A DNA stretch of 64,000 nucleotides from NCBI RefSeq assembly GCF_000497575.1, contig NZ_APJI01000001.1:1-64000 (forward strand). Direction: 5' to 3'. The DNA comes from Afipia sp. OHSU_II-C1. Lineage in GTDB: Bacteria > Pseudomonadota > Alphaproteobacteria > Rhizobiales > Xanthobacteraceae. The notes below the pieces were generated by a model. The model saw only the letters and a program-made list of their open reading frames with translations, did no database searches and was not told the DNA's origin. The first letter of the stretch is position 1; each line of letters begins with the position of its first letter. Shown here in pieces: positions 43,866 to 53,066 of the stretch. The position numbers were made by a program, and so were the translations under genes.

Positions 43866-46568
43866 ATGAGCACGTATCGCCTCGACCACCTGTTTGCGCC
43901 GCGCTCGATCGCAATCGTCGGCGGAAGTTCGAAGCCTGCGTCGGTCGGGGGCGCAACGTTGCGCAACCTGCTAGCCGGCGGTTTCAGCGGACCGATCTAC
44001 ATCGTCAACCGCAAGCATTCCGAAATCGAAGGCATCAAGACGTTTCACGACATCAAGGATCTTCCCGCGATACCCGATCTCACGATCATCTCGACACCGC
44101 CTTCCGCCATTCAGGATATTGTGAAAACAGCCGGCGCCCGGGGACACCCGGCCGCGATGGTGCTCTCCGGCGGTCTCGGCGTCGGCACCGGATCTTACAC
44201 AGAGGCGATCGCGCAAGCGGCCCGGAAAACCGGCTTGCGCCTGATCGGACCATCGCTCGGCGTTCTGGTGCCGCGGATAAAACTGAACGCCAGTTTTGGA
44301 TCGCGCCTGCCGCAGGCCGGCGACCTTGCGTTGATATCGCAGTCCGGTGCGATCTCGACCGCACTGGTCGAATGGGCAGCGAACCGCAATGTCGGTTTCT
44401 CGGGTATTGTCTCAACTGGCGAAAATCTCGACGTCGATTTCGGAGATTTACTCGACTATTTCGCACTGGATTCGGACACGCGCGCCATCCTGCTCTACGT
44501 GGAATCGATCAGCGACGTGCGAAAATTCATGTCGGCGGCGCGAGCTGCGGCGCGCGTCAAACCTGTGGTCGCCATCAAGTCGGGCCGGCATTCGCAAGGT
44601 GCACGGGCCGCGGCCACGCACACCGGCGCGCTGGCGGGATCGGATGCCGTCTACGACGCCGCATTTCGCCGCGCCGGTCTGCTGCGCGTGCTGGATCTAG
44701 ATGAGTTGTTCTCCGCCGCGGAAACACTGGGGCATCTGCAATCGTCCCATGGCCACCGGCTCGCGATCGTCACCAATGGCGGAGGACTTGGCGTTCTCGC
44801 GGTGGATCGGCTGATCGATCTCGGCGGTGAACTTGCGGGCCTGTCTGAAGACGTCAAGAAGAGCCTCGACAAGGTGCTGCCAGAGCGGTGGTCCGGAGCA
44901 AATCCCGTCGACATCCTGGGCGACGCCGATGGCGAACGCTATGCCAAGGCCTGCGAACTCGTCCTGGGAGACACGGCGAACAACGCGGTCCTGATCATGA
45001 ATTCGCCGAACACACTGGCCTCACCGGTCGAGTCCGCGAAGGCCGTTGTCGCGGCAGTGAAAAAATTCCGTACTGAAACGTATTCCCGCAAGCCGGTGTT
45101 CGCCGCCTGGGTCGGAGATAACGGGGCCGCTTCCGCCGTGTTCGGGGAAGCAGGCATTCCTCATTTTCCAAGCGAAGCCGACGCCGTGCGCGGCTTCATG
45201 CATATCGTGCGCTATCGCGAAGGACTCGATATCGCGATGCAGACGCCGCCCAGCCTTCCGGAGGACTTCGCGCCAGACGTGGCCGCGGGACGCGCCATCA
45301 TCCAGAACGCGCTGCGGGATCGCCGCAACTGGCTCAATCCGATCGAGATCAACGACCTTTTTGCAGCCTATTCGATTCCCATCGCCTCCGCGGTGCTGGC
45401 GCAGGATCCGGATCAGGCGGCTCGCGCAGCGACACCCATCCTGGCGGAAGGCAATACGGTGGTCGTCAAGATCAGCTCGCCGGACATTCTGAACAAGTCC
45501 GACGTCGGCGGCGTGCGGCTGAATCTCACCAGCGAGCGTGCGGTCCACGATGCGACCGACGATATCCTGCAACGGGCGCGCAAAATGCGGCCAAAGGCCC
45601 GCATCGACGGCGTGACGGTCCATCCGATGATCTTGCGCCCCCGTGCGCGCGAACTGATCGCCGGCCTTGCCGACGACCCGACGTTCGGTCCTGTTGTGGT
45701 GTTCGGACGCGGCGGCACCGCGGTCGAGGTCATCAACGACAAGGCGCTGTCGCTTCCGCCGCTCGATCTGAACCTGGCGAAAAGCCTGATCGCGCGCACC
45801 CGCGTCTCGCGCATCCTCAAAAGCTATCGCGACGTTCCTGCTGCGGACGAAGGCGCGGTCGCGCTGATACTGGTCAAGATCGCACAAATGGCGGCGGATC
45901 TGCCGGAGATCCGTGAACTCGACATCAATCCTCTGCTGGCCGACAAGGACGGCGTGATCGCGGTTGATGCGCAGGTGTCAATCGCGCCTCTGAGCGAAGC
46001 TCTTCGCGGCTCGGGTCACTACCGCTTCGCGATTCGGCCATATCCGAAAGAATGGGAACGGCACACCACGCTCAAGGACGGCCGGCAAATTTTCGTGCGG
46101 CCGGTCCGGCCCGAGGATGAACACCTTTATCCGGAGTTCTTCTCGCACGTCAGTCAGGAAGACATCCGGCTGCGGTTCTTCTCGGCGATGAAGGAACTGA
46201 CGCATCCGTTTATCGCGCGTCTGACTCAGCTCGACTACGCACGCGCGATGGCTTTCATCGCCATCGAGGAAACCACCGGCAAGATGCTCGGCGTGGTCCG
46301 CCTTCACACCGAGGCGGACTTCTCCAGCGCGGAGTTCGCCGTGCTGGTCCGGTCCGACCTCAAGGGTGTGGGACTCGGCCTGCTGTTCATGAAAATGATC
46401 ATCGAGTACGGAAGCGCGGAAGGCGTGCGCGCCATCCGCGGCCAGGTCCTCAGCCGGAATACCAGGATGCTGGATATGTGCCGGCGGCTCGGGTTTCAGA
46501 TCGGACCCGATCCGCAGAACTCGGACATCTCGCTTGTCGTTCTGCCGTTTGCAGATGCACCCAGGTAA
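43866..46568 (+). CDS. Pat-type protein acetyltransferase (ADP-forming acyl-CoA-synthetase-like plus GNAT)
   Basis: A 900-residue fusion. Residues about 1-460 carry the CoA-binding and ligase domains of NDP-forming acyl-CoA synthetases (SIAIVGGSSKPASVGG, LISQSGAISTALVEW, THTGALAGS with His252). Residues about 480-700 are an ATP-grasp domain (VVVKISSPDILNKSDVGGV). Residues about 735-895 are a GNAT domain (FVRPVRPEDE, LVRSDLKGVGLGLLFMKMI). In Salmonella and Rhodopseudomonas palustris such proteins acetylate and switch off acyl-CoA synthetases. The window encodes an acyl-CoA ligase at 60675-62213 that could be a target, which is inference. The start follows a divergent region with a long dyad. 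Confidence 0.9.
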   Translation: MSTYRLDHLFAPRSIAIVGGSSKPASVGGATLRNLLAGGFSGPIYIVNRKHSEIEGIKTFHDIKDLPAIPDLTIISTPPSAIQDIVKTAGARGHPAAMVLSGGLGVGTGSYTEAIAQAARKTGLRLIGPSLGVLVPRIKLNASFGSRLPQAGDLALISQSGAISTALVEWAANRNVGFSGIVSTGENLDVDFGDLLDYFALDSDTRAILLYVESISDVRKFMSAARAAARVKPVVAIKSGRHSQGARAAATHTGALAGSDAVYDAAFRRAGLLRVLDLDELFSAAETLGHLQSSHGHRLAIVTNGGGLGVLAVDRLIDLGGELAGLSEDVKKSLDKVLPERWSGANPVDILGDADGERYAKACELVLGDTANNAVLIMNSPNTLASPVESAKAVVAAVKKFRTETYSRKPVFAAWVGDNGAASAVFGEAGIPHFPSEADAVRGFMHIVRYREGLDIAMQTPPSLPEDFAPDVAAGRAIIQNALRDRRNWLNPIEINDLFAAYSIPIASAVLAQDPDQAARAATPILAEGNTVVVKISSPDILNKSDVGGVRLNLTSERAVHDATDDILQRARKMRPKARIDGVTVHPMILRPRARELIAGLADDPTFGPVVVFGRGGTAVEVINDKALSLPPLDLNLAKSLIARTRVSRILKSYRDVPAADEGAVALILVKIAQMAADLPEIRELDINPLLADKDGVIAVDAQVSIAPLSEALRGSGHYRFAIRPYPKEWERHTTLKDGRQIFVRPVRPEDEHLYPEFFSHVSQEDIRLRFFSAMKELTHPFIARLTQLDYARAMAFIAIEETTGKMLGVVRLHTEADFSSAEFAVLVRSDLKGVGLGLLFMKMIIEYGSAEGVRAIRGQVLSRNTRMLDMCRRLGFQIGPDPQNSDISLVVLPFADAPR

Positions 46569-46574
46569 TCTGCG

Positions 46575-47630
46575 TCAGGGAACGAGCACGGCGCGGCCGA
46601 CCAGCTTGCCCTTCTTCAGATCGTTGAGCGCAGCATCAGCCTGCTTCAGCGGCATCCTGGTGACCGGAATCGGCGCGATCTTCTTCTCGCGCACCAGGTC
46701 GATCAACTCCTGCGTCTCGCGCAGGTTGCCGACGTAGCTGCCCTGAATCGTGATCGCCTTGATCGGAATCAGCGGCAACGCCCATGGCGCGCCGCCGCCA
46801 AACAGTCCGACCATAACGAGCTTGCCGCCCTTGCTGAGACAATCGAACCCGAGTTGCGCCGTCGCCGCGTTACCGACCAGATCGATCGCGCCAAGAACAG
46901 GCCTTCCCGCCTTCGCGGCAATCTGCTGCAAGGCATCCGGTGCCGCGCCATTGACGAATCCGAGCGCGCCGGCCTCCTCGGCAGGCTTGCGCTTACTCTC
47001 ATCGATATCGACAACGATGGCGCCCTTGCCACCCATGGCTTTCAGGATCGACAGAGCCATAAGGCCGAGGCCGCCCGCACCGAAGATCACGATGGGCTGG
47101 TCCAGAATCGTTTCGAGTTTCTTGATCGCGCTATATGTGGTGACGCCGGAGCACGCATAAGGAGCCGCGGTCACCGGATCGAGACCCTTGAGGTCCAGCA
47201 GATAGCGCGGATGGCGCACCGTGATGTGATCGGCATAACCGCCGTCGCAATAAACGCCGATCGAATTCGGCTTGACGATGCACATGTTCTCGTCGCCTGC
47301 CTTGCAGGTCGCACATTCGCCGCAGCCGAGCCACGGATACACCAGCCGGATATCGCCGACAGCCACGCCCTTCGCCTCGGGCCCGAATGCAACGACTTCG
47401 CCCACCGTCTCATGTCCCATGGTCAGCGGCAACGAAACACCACGATCCTTCAGGGATAGCGGCTTGCGGCCATGGCCCAGATCATAGCCGCCCTCCCAAA
47501 TGTGAAGATCGCTGTGACAGACACCCGCCGCCTTGACCTTGAGCAGGACCTGCGTGCCCTCGGGTTTCGGGGTCGCGATGTCGACTTCGGTCAGAGGTGC
47601 GTTGAAATCGGTGACCTTGAAACTCTTCAT
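46575..47630 (-). CDS. Zinc-dependent alcohol dehydrogenase
   Basis: A 351-residue medium-chain dehydrogenase. Catalytic zinc ligands Cys38 (GVCHSDLH) and His73/Glu74 (GHETVG) and the structural zinc cysteines 103, 106, 109 and 117 (CGECATCKAGDENMC) are all present, and the cofactor motif is GAGGLGLMAL. VVDIDESKR places an acidic residue after beta 2, favouring NAD. GGGAGAGACGCG precedes the ATG. It converges with the Pat-type gene, with six bases between stops, and diverges from a LysR regulator that may control it. A primary or fatty alcohol is a plausible substrate. Confidence 0.93.
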   Translation of the reverse strand: MKSFKVTDFNAPLTEVDIATPKPEGTQVLLKVKAAGVCHSDLHIWEGGYDLGHGRKPLSLKDRGVSLPLTMGHETVGEVVAFGPEAKGVAVGDIRLVYPWLGCGECATCKAGDENMCIVKPNSIGVYCDGGYADHITVRHPRYLLDLKGLDPVTAAPYACSGVTTYSAIKKLETILDQPIVIFGAGGLGLMALSILKAMGGKGAIVVDIDESKRKPAEEAGALGFVNGAAPDALQQIAAKAGRPVLGAIDLVGNAATAQLGFDCLSKGGKLVMVGLFGGGAPWALPLIPIKAITIQGSYVGNLRETQELIDLVREKKIAPIPVTRMPLKQADAALNDLKKGKLVGRAVLVP

Positions 47631-47837
47631 CGCGTCTCTCCCTTTTCTTATGCAGCCGCCTGACGGCGCGGATGCTGTTCGGGCGGAAGTAGAGGCGAGC
47701 CGAGGCAACCCTGTCAATATGGCGCGGCCCCTGCCCGCCTTCGCAGCCAGATGAACCTTGGCCGAAGGCCTCTTATGGATTACCCAAGGCTGGCTGGCAC
47801 GATGTTCAAGCCCCGCCGGCGACTATCGAGAGTAGTG

Positions 47838-48746
47838 ATGACCGACCAGTTTGACTGGAATCTTGTTCGATCGTTCCTGGCGATCACACGCACCGGCAGC
47901 ATGACGGCTGCGGCGAAGCGGCTGAAGATCGACTATTCGACGCTCAGCCGGCGTATCGCCGCGCTGGAAACATCACTTGGCTCCCAGTTATTCGACCGCC
48001 GCACCAGCGGCTCGTCGCTCACCGAAGCCGGAGAGCGGCTGCTCGAAATGGCCGAGCAGATGGACCAGCTTGCGACCTCGGCGGCGCAGTCGATCGGCGA
48101 CTCAAAGGCGCAGGCCACCGGCGCAGTGCGCATCGGCACGCCCGACGGCTTTGGAACCAAATTCCTGGCACCGCGGCTCGGCAAACTCAGCGATCGCCAC
48201 CCGGACCTCACCATCGAACTCGTGGCGATGCCGCGCGAGTTCAATCTCTCCCGCCGTGAAGCCGACATTGCAGTGAGCCTGACGCAGCCGACGGAAGGCA
48301 GGCTGCACGGCCGCAAGCTGACGGATTACGAACTCGGTCTCTACGCGTCCCGCGACTATCTCGCCAACAACCCGGCCGTGGAGACAACGGCAGATGTTCC
48401 GTTTCATCGATTCATTTCATACATCGACGATCTGATCTTCTCGCCCGAGCTCGAATACGCGCATTTCGTATCGCCGGATTTGCGCCCGGCGATCAAGAGT
48501 TCGAACCTGATCGCGCAGCTCAACTCCACCCTCGCAGGCGCGGGCCTGTGCGTGCTGCCGTGCTTTATCGCGCTCACCGAACCGGATCTCGTGCGGGTGC
48601 TGCCGAGCTTCCGCCTGATCAGGACGTTCTGGCTGTTGCTGCACAGCGACCTGCGCAACATCGCGCGCGTCCGCGTCACGGCAGATTTCATCGCCGAACA
48701 AGCAAGCCAGGCTCAGGCGCTATTCATGCCCAACGGACAAAAGTAA
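47838..48746 (+). CDS. LysR-family transcriptional regulator
   Basis: A 302-residue regulator: N-terminal winged helix (residues about 4-63, FLAITRTGSMTAAAKRLKID and STLSRRIAALE) and a periplasmic-binding-like effector domain from about 90 (GAVRIGTPDGFGTKFLAPRL). It is divergent from the zinc alcohol dehydrogenase with 207 bases between starts, the usual layout for a LysR protein controlling its neighbour as well as itself. ATG 47838 is chosen; an upstream start at 47751 would add 29 residues before the helix-turn-helix. The effector is unknown. Confidence 0.92.
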   Translation: MTDQFDWNLVRSFLAITRTGSMTAAAKRLKIDYSTLSRRIAALETSLGSQLFDRRTSGSSLTEAGERLLEMAEQMDQLATSAAQSIGDSKAQATGAVRIGTPDGFGTKFLAPRLGKLSDRHPDLTIELVAMPREFNLSRREADIAVSLTQPTEGRLHGRKLTDYELGLYASRDYLANNPAVETTADVPFHRFISYIDDLIFSPELEYAHFVSPDLRPAIKSSNLIAQLNSTLAGAGLCVLPCFIALTEPDLVRVLPSFRLIRTFWLLLHSDLRNIARVRVTADFIAEQASQAQALFMPNGQK

Positions 48747-48779
48747 ATCGAACGGCATTCGCCGTCTGCGATCTACAGC

Positions 48780-49691
48780 TTAGTAGCAGTATCCATAACA
48801 GCCGCCCGGATTGGAATTCGGCGGCGGATTGACCTGGTTGGTCTGGCTCGACTGCGACTTGTTCTTTGCAATGGAATTGCCGCCGTCGAAGATCGAGAAA
48901 TATCCGAGCGGATCAGTGCCCGGCGGCTTCGCAGGATCGGTGACGATGGTCTTGCCGAAGCCGAGCCGCGCGGCCATCTGGTCGGTGGGCAGATCGGATA
49001 CGCCGCCGGTCTGGCCGGGTCCGCTGGTCAGCGCAGCCATGATCTTCTGCAGCAGGAAGTCCGGAATCGGGAACGGCTCAGGGATCGGATCGTTCGGTCC
49101 GGACACCCACGTCATGTAACCGGGGCGGACTACCACCGAACCGACATTGTTCTTGATGACCACCGAACCGACATGGCCGATGACGATCTCACCCTGCGCC
49201 TGCGCCAGCTTCGGGTCGGAACCGGCGAAGCCCGGCGGGATCGGATAAACTACTGTCGCCACGCCGCCGCGAATGCCCAGCGTCGCCACCGGAGTCTTCA
49301 CCGTAACGCCCGCCGTGTGGCTGATCTGCCCGCCGACGAAACGCATGACCCCCTTCGAGACGGTCGCGACCATCTTTCCGGTCCCGGCGGCCGGATCATA
49401 AACGTATTCGTCGATGACGATGTTGCTGTTGCGGCCGACATTCAGTGTCGAGGTGTCAGGGAACATGATCTGCGTCGATCCCTGCGCCGACGTCTGCACC
49501 CGCTCCTTGTAGATGATGTTGGTGCCGATGGTGAGTGTACGCGTTCCGGCGCCCGGCGGTGTGCCGGTTGCATTGAGATTCACGGCCCCGACGCGGCCTG
49601 AGTTCTGCGCCTCTGCCGCCGGAATAAGCGCGGTCGTCGAGAGCAGCACCGTCAGAAACGATGTGAAGTATGTCTCTTTGGAAAATAACAT
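48780..49691 (-). CDS. Secreted FecR-domain protein
   Basis: A 303-residue protein with a Sec signal peptide (hydrophobic FTSFLTVLLSTTALIP, cleavage near AEAQ). The FecR-like beta domain lies about residues 50-150: RVQTSAQGSTQIMFPDTSTLNVG and MVATVSKGVMRFVGGQ (key residues only). There is no transmembrane helix, unlike true FecR anti-sigma regulators, and no sigma gene nearby. The C-terminal third is Pro/Asn/Gly-rich and closes with GGCYGYCY, so cysteines lie at the extreme end. It starts nine bases after the TPR/beta-barrel gene and is surely co-transcribed with it. Confidence 0.82.
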   Translation of the reverse strand: MLFSKETYFTSFLTVLLSTTALIPAAEAQNSGRVGAVNLNATGTPPGAGTRTLTIGTNIIYKERVQTSAQGSTQIMFPDTSTLNVGRNSNIVIDEYVYDPAAGTGKMVATVSKGVMRFVGGQISHTAGVTVKTPVATLGIRGGVATVVYPIPPGFAGSDPKLAQAQGEIVIGHVGSVVIKNNVGSVVVRPGYMTWVSGPNDPIPEPFPIPDFLLQKIMAALTSGPGQTGGVSDLPTDQMAARLGFGKTIVTDPAKPPGTDPLGYFSIFDGGNSIAKNKSQSSQTNQVNPPPNSNPGGCYGYCY

Positions 49692-49700
49692 CTGCTGCCC

Positions 49701-51062
49701 TCAGAAACGAGCGGTCGGACCGAACATCACGGAGAAATTATCCAGGCGATAGTTCGGCAGCGAGGAATTGGTCTTGTCATACTGAACCGCAGCCGAGATG
49801 CCGAAGTTCTTCGTCACGGGTGCATTGAACAGCGCGCCCACCGACCACTGGTTGTCGCTGCGAGCGACCAGCGGATCGATGAACGGATTTGCGGCATCGA
49901 AGCGGGTCTCGATCCACCGCACGAACGGCGCCACGCTCCAGTTGCGTGACATCCAGACCAACGGTGGCGCGAACTCGAGCGTCAATGCGGCTTCAATCGC
50001 CCATTGGTCGAACGACTGATACACGAGAGAGGCATCGCCACGACGATACAGTCCGCGCGCGTCGAGCTTGATCTGCTGCGCGATATTCCAGCTCGCCGTA
50101 AGGCTGGTCGTATACCAGTCGCTTGAACCGAAGCCCGCGACAGGATCGACGTTCCTGAAATCCGCGCGGCGCCATTCGAAATCAGGACCGAAGGTAAATC
50201 TGTCGTTCACCGGAACTTTCACGCCAACACCGGCGCCGGCTGTTGAAAAGTACGACGATCCGCCGACCCAGGTGTTCCCGCCAACCACATAAGGCTTGAT
50301 GGTGACGCCCGGCAGAAGTTCCGGCGCGAGCGCAAGCCGTGGGCCGAAGCTGACATCGACGAAGCCGACGTTCAGATCCTTCAGGCGCGATTGCTCGGTG
50401 AGATATCCGACGGCGCGCGTTTCGAGGATATCGCCGCGCTGGTTCTGCAAATCATAGTCGTGGCTCAGGCCGACCAACCCAAACCAGTTGATATCGGCCC
50501 TCCGCTGCGCGGTCGGCAGCAAAGCCAAATCCTGACCGCCGAGGCGCAGAACGCCGCCACCGGGCGCGAAGCTCGCATTGCTCTGCGAGCGAATACCAGT
50601 CTGCGCGAAACCAGAAAACCGGCTCGGCTGAAGCTGCTTTTCGGTATCAGGCAAGTAGGTCTCGATACGCTCCTTGGTGATCGCATCGATATCCGGGCTG
50701 GCCAGCGCTTCCTTGAAATAGCGCTTCGCCATCTCATAGGAGCCGAGCCGGAAATACAGCGCGCCGAGTTCGTATTTCACGCGCGTAAGCCTGGGATTGT
50801 AAAACAGCAGCCGCTCGAGCGCGCCGATCGCGGCTTCGTAGTCGCCGCGTGTCGTTGCAACCTTCACGTAAGCAAACGTGATTTCGTGATTACCGGGATT
50901 GCGGACCATCTGCTGAAACAGGTTCTGCTGTTCCGACGCGTCCTGTGCGCGCGCAACGCCCGCAGGAGCGAAAAAGACAAGCGCGCAAACTGCCCAGACG
51001 CTACGGGCCGATACGGCCTGCGTCCGCGAACCTGTCAAAAGAGACAATACCCGAAACCACAT
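49701..51062 (-). CDS. TPR plus outer-membrane beta-barrel protein (Slam/DUF560-like architecture)
   Basis: A 453-residue protein with a signal peptide (VWAVCALVFFAPAGVARAQ), then tetratricopeptide-like helices at about 50-130 (GDYEAAIGALERLLFYNP, KYELGALYFRLGSYEMAKRYF) and, from about 150, amphipathic beta strands with aromatic girdles ending in the terminal Phe (SVMFGPTARF), as expected for an outer-membrane barrel. The layout resembles Slam/DUF560 proteins that move lipoproteins or haemophores to the cell surface. ATG 51062 is preferred to TTG 51083. The FecR-domain gene directly downstream may be its partner or cargo, which is inference. Confidence 0.8.
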   Translation of the reverse strand: MWFRVLSLLTGSRTQAVSARSVWAVCALVFFAPAGVARAQDASEQQNLFQQMVRNPGNHEITFAYVKVATTRGDYEAAIGALERLLFYNPRLTRVKYELGALYFRLGSYEMAKRYFKEALASPDIDAITKERIETYLPDTEKQLQPSRFSGFAQTGIRSQSNASFAPGGGVLRLGGQDLALLPTAQRRADINWFGLVGLSHDYDLQNQRGDILETRAVGYLTEQSRLKDLNVGFVDVSFGPRLALAPELLPGVTIKPYVVGGNTWVGGSSYFSTAGAGVGVKVPVNDRFTFGPDFEWRRADFRNVDPVAGFGSSDWYTTSLTASWNIAQQIKLDARGLYRRGDASLVYQSFDQWAIEAALTLEFAPPLVWMSRNWSVAPFVRWIETRFDAANPFIDPLVARSDNQWSVGALFNAPVTKNFGISAAVQYDKTNSSLPNYRLDNFSVMFGPTARF

Positions 51063-51189
51063 TTCAAAAATTCCCGTCGCCAATGACTACGGAAGAACCA
51101 TAAAAGCGGTCTCCAATCAACGCTGTACGGCCCGTATCCAGTGGCCGAATTGATACAGGCTGAAGAAAACACTGGCCGTCGGAACTCGG

Positions 51190-53010
51190 TTATCCCTGCC
51201 TCAGGCGTATGCATTCGTACATGTGCGCCATCCATCGGTTCAATTCGCGGAAAGAAATTTTCGCCGGAAAATCAGCGGCTACGCCGTATTTCTGGACTTG
51301 GCTATCGAGGAATGAGCCCTCGGGCGGCGCGAGATTATGCGGTATCCCGGCACGGCGCCATGCATCGTCGTGAAGATGCAGGAACTGAAAATCGTTGCAC
51401 AATCGACTCAATTTTCCGGCGCTGTCCGGATTGAACAAATCCGGCACATCGAACCATGAGACAGGACCAAGAGACGTCCTGCCTAAAATCTTACCGTTCA
51501 GCTTGTGTCGTCCCGCGAGCGACGTGAGCAACGCCGAGCCTGATTCCTCCCAACTCTCCCATGAATGCGAAAGACGCTCGGTTTCAGCCAGCGCTTCGGT
51601 GAGTATTCCATGTCCGGCAGGGAATTTCAGAGCACCCGTCGGCACACGCCCGAAGACATCCAGCTCTGCGAAGAAAACATCGCCGGCTGGAAGATCAGAC
51701 TTCAGCAACAGAACGTCTGGATCGATCCACCATCCACCCAGCTTCTGAAGCAAAGCGTATCGAAAAAGATTCGCGTGAATGGCGAGCGGCCCCTCCTCGC
51801 CCAGCGGTCTCAACACAACTTCGCGCGGAAGAATTTCGGCCGCATCCCCTACCGATATCCAACCGGGAACATTCAGGTCGCGATTGTAGGAAAACACCTC
51901 GACGCGATGCCCGCTCGCAGCAAAGCTCTTCAGGCACATCAGTTGATACGGACCGATCGTCTCGCCGTGCCAGAAGGTTCTGACGGTCTGGGGAGCGATG
52001 GCATGCGGATGGTCCTCCTGCTGCAACACCGGAGCGCTACCGAAGGAACGCTGGCCGGGCTGCCAGCCCTTGACCTGTATGGACCGCGCCAGATGATCCA
52101 GCGCATCGTAGGGCACGCTTTGGGTGGAGAGCTTCTGCTTGAGCTCTTTCATCACCCAGAACTCGCGAAACCATCCTTCAATGGCCTGAGAGGACAGACG
52201 CGCTCCCTGCGGAACATCAATTCCGTACTGTCTGAACTGCGAATCCAGAAAGCTGCCTTCCGGCGGCCCCAGATTCTTCGGAATGCGCAGCGCGCGCCAC
52301 AGGTCATTCCAGAGATGAACGAAATCGCTTGAGGCGAGCCGCTGACATGCAGCTTCGCATTGAGCGGGATCGAAGAACATCAGCACTTCGTTGGGATGAA
52401 CCTCATAGGCGCTGGCTTTCGGACGAACCAGATGATCGATCGCATACTCGGAGGCGAGGCGCGTGATGAGCTGAGGTCCGACAATGCCGTGATCGGCTCC
52501 CGGCGCCACCGTGCCCGCCGCCGGCAGCAATCCCATCGCCTCATCCACGGCTGCCGTCATGATGGGCGACCGCGCGGGAAATTTCATCACAGCGGCATTG
52601 ATGACGCCATCTTCCTGATATGCGAGATAGATCTTGTCGCCGGGCAAGGCCGGTTTCATCACGACGATGTCGAGGTCCATGTACCAGCCGCCGAATTTCT
52701 GGATGGCGAGATACCGGAACAGATCGGAATGCAGGGCGAGCGAAAGATCGCCGTCCTTGTGATGGAATTGATGGAGCGGGCCGGACAGAACCTCGCGCGC
52801 GTCCACAAGCTCGACGCCGTCGGGGACGTTCAGGCTCTCGTTATACGAATAGAGCAAGACCCGGGCACCGGTCGCAACAGCGCTCCGCAGCGATAAATCC
52901 TCATAGGAGCTGAGATTGGGCCCCGTCCAAAAAGTATGCACTTCCTGACGATGCGTCACAGGCGACAATGGCTGCATGCGATGTTCGATTGCCTTTTGAT
53001 GCTCACTCAT
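51190..53010 (-). CDS. Protein with two tandem GT32-like glycosyltransferase domains
   Basis: A 606-residue protein made of two homologous halves. Half 1 (about 24-285) has LFRYLAIQKFGGWYMDLD with a DxD at 112-114; half 2 (about 343-600) has LFRYALLQKLGGWWIDPD with a DxD at 430-432. Both halves begin with a TFW motif and end with PPEGSFLDSQ plus a Tyr-Gly pair. The fold corresponds to the sugar-binding DxD family of GT32/Gb3-synthase type (nucleotide-sugar dependent transferases). No signal peptide is seen. The ATG at 53010 leaves 56 bases to a divergent GT-B gene, suggesting a shared glycan pathway. Confidence 0.85.
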   Translation of the reverse strand: MSEHQKAIEHRMQPLSPVTHRQEVHTFWTGPNLSSYEDLSLRSAVATGARVLLYSYNESLNVPDGVELVDAREVLSGPLHQFHHKDGDLSLALHSDLFRYLAIQKFGGWYMDLDIVVMKPALPGDKIYLAYQEDGVINAAVMKFPARSPIMTAAVDEAMGLLPAAGTVAPGADHGIVGPQLITRLASEYAIDHLVRPKASAYEVHPNEVLMFFDPAQCEAACQRLASSDFVHLWNDLWRALRIPKNLGPPEGSFLDSQFRQYGIDVPQGARLSSQAIEGWFREFWVMKELKQKLSTQSVPYDALDHLARSIQVKGWQPGQRSFGSAPVLQQEDHPHAIAPQTVRTFWHGETIGPYQLMCLKSFAASGHRVEVFSYNRDLNVPGWISVGDAAEILPREVVLRPLGEEGPLAIHANLFRYALLQKLGGWWIDPDVLLLKSDLPAGDVFFAELDVFGRVPTGALKFPAGHGILTEALAETERLSHSWESWEESGSALLTSLAGRHKLNGKILGRTSLGPVSWFDVPDLFNPDSAGKLSRLCNDFQFLHLHDDAWRRAGIPHNLAPPEGSFLDSQVQKYGVAADFPAKISFRELNRWMAHMYECIRLRQG

Positions 53011-53066
53011 TATAGCCAGTATTCCGGCCTGCGTTGTCAACGCAAAGAGAGAAGCAAGACGCCGTC

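Noticed and set aside
48780-49691. FecR anti-sigma regulator of iron uptake
   Set aside because: No transmembrane helix, no sigma factor and no TonB receptor nearby; only the FecR beta domain is shared.
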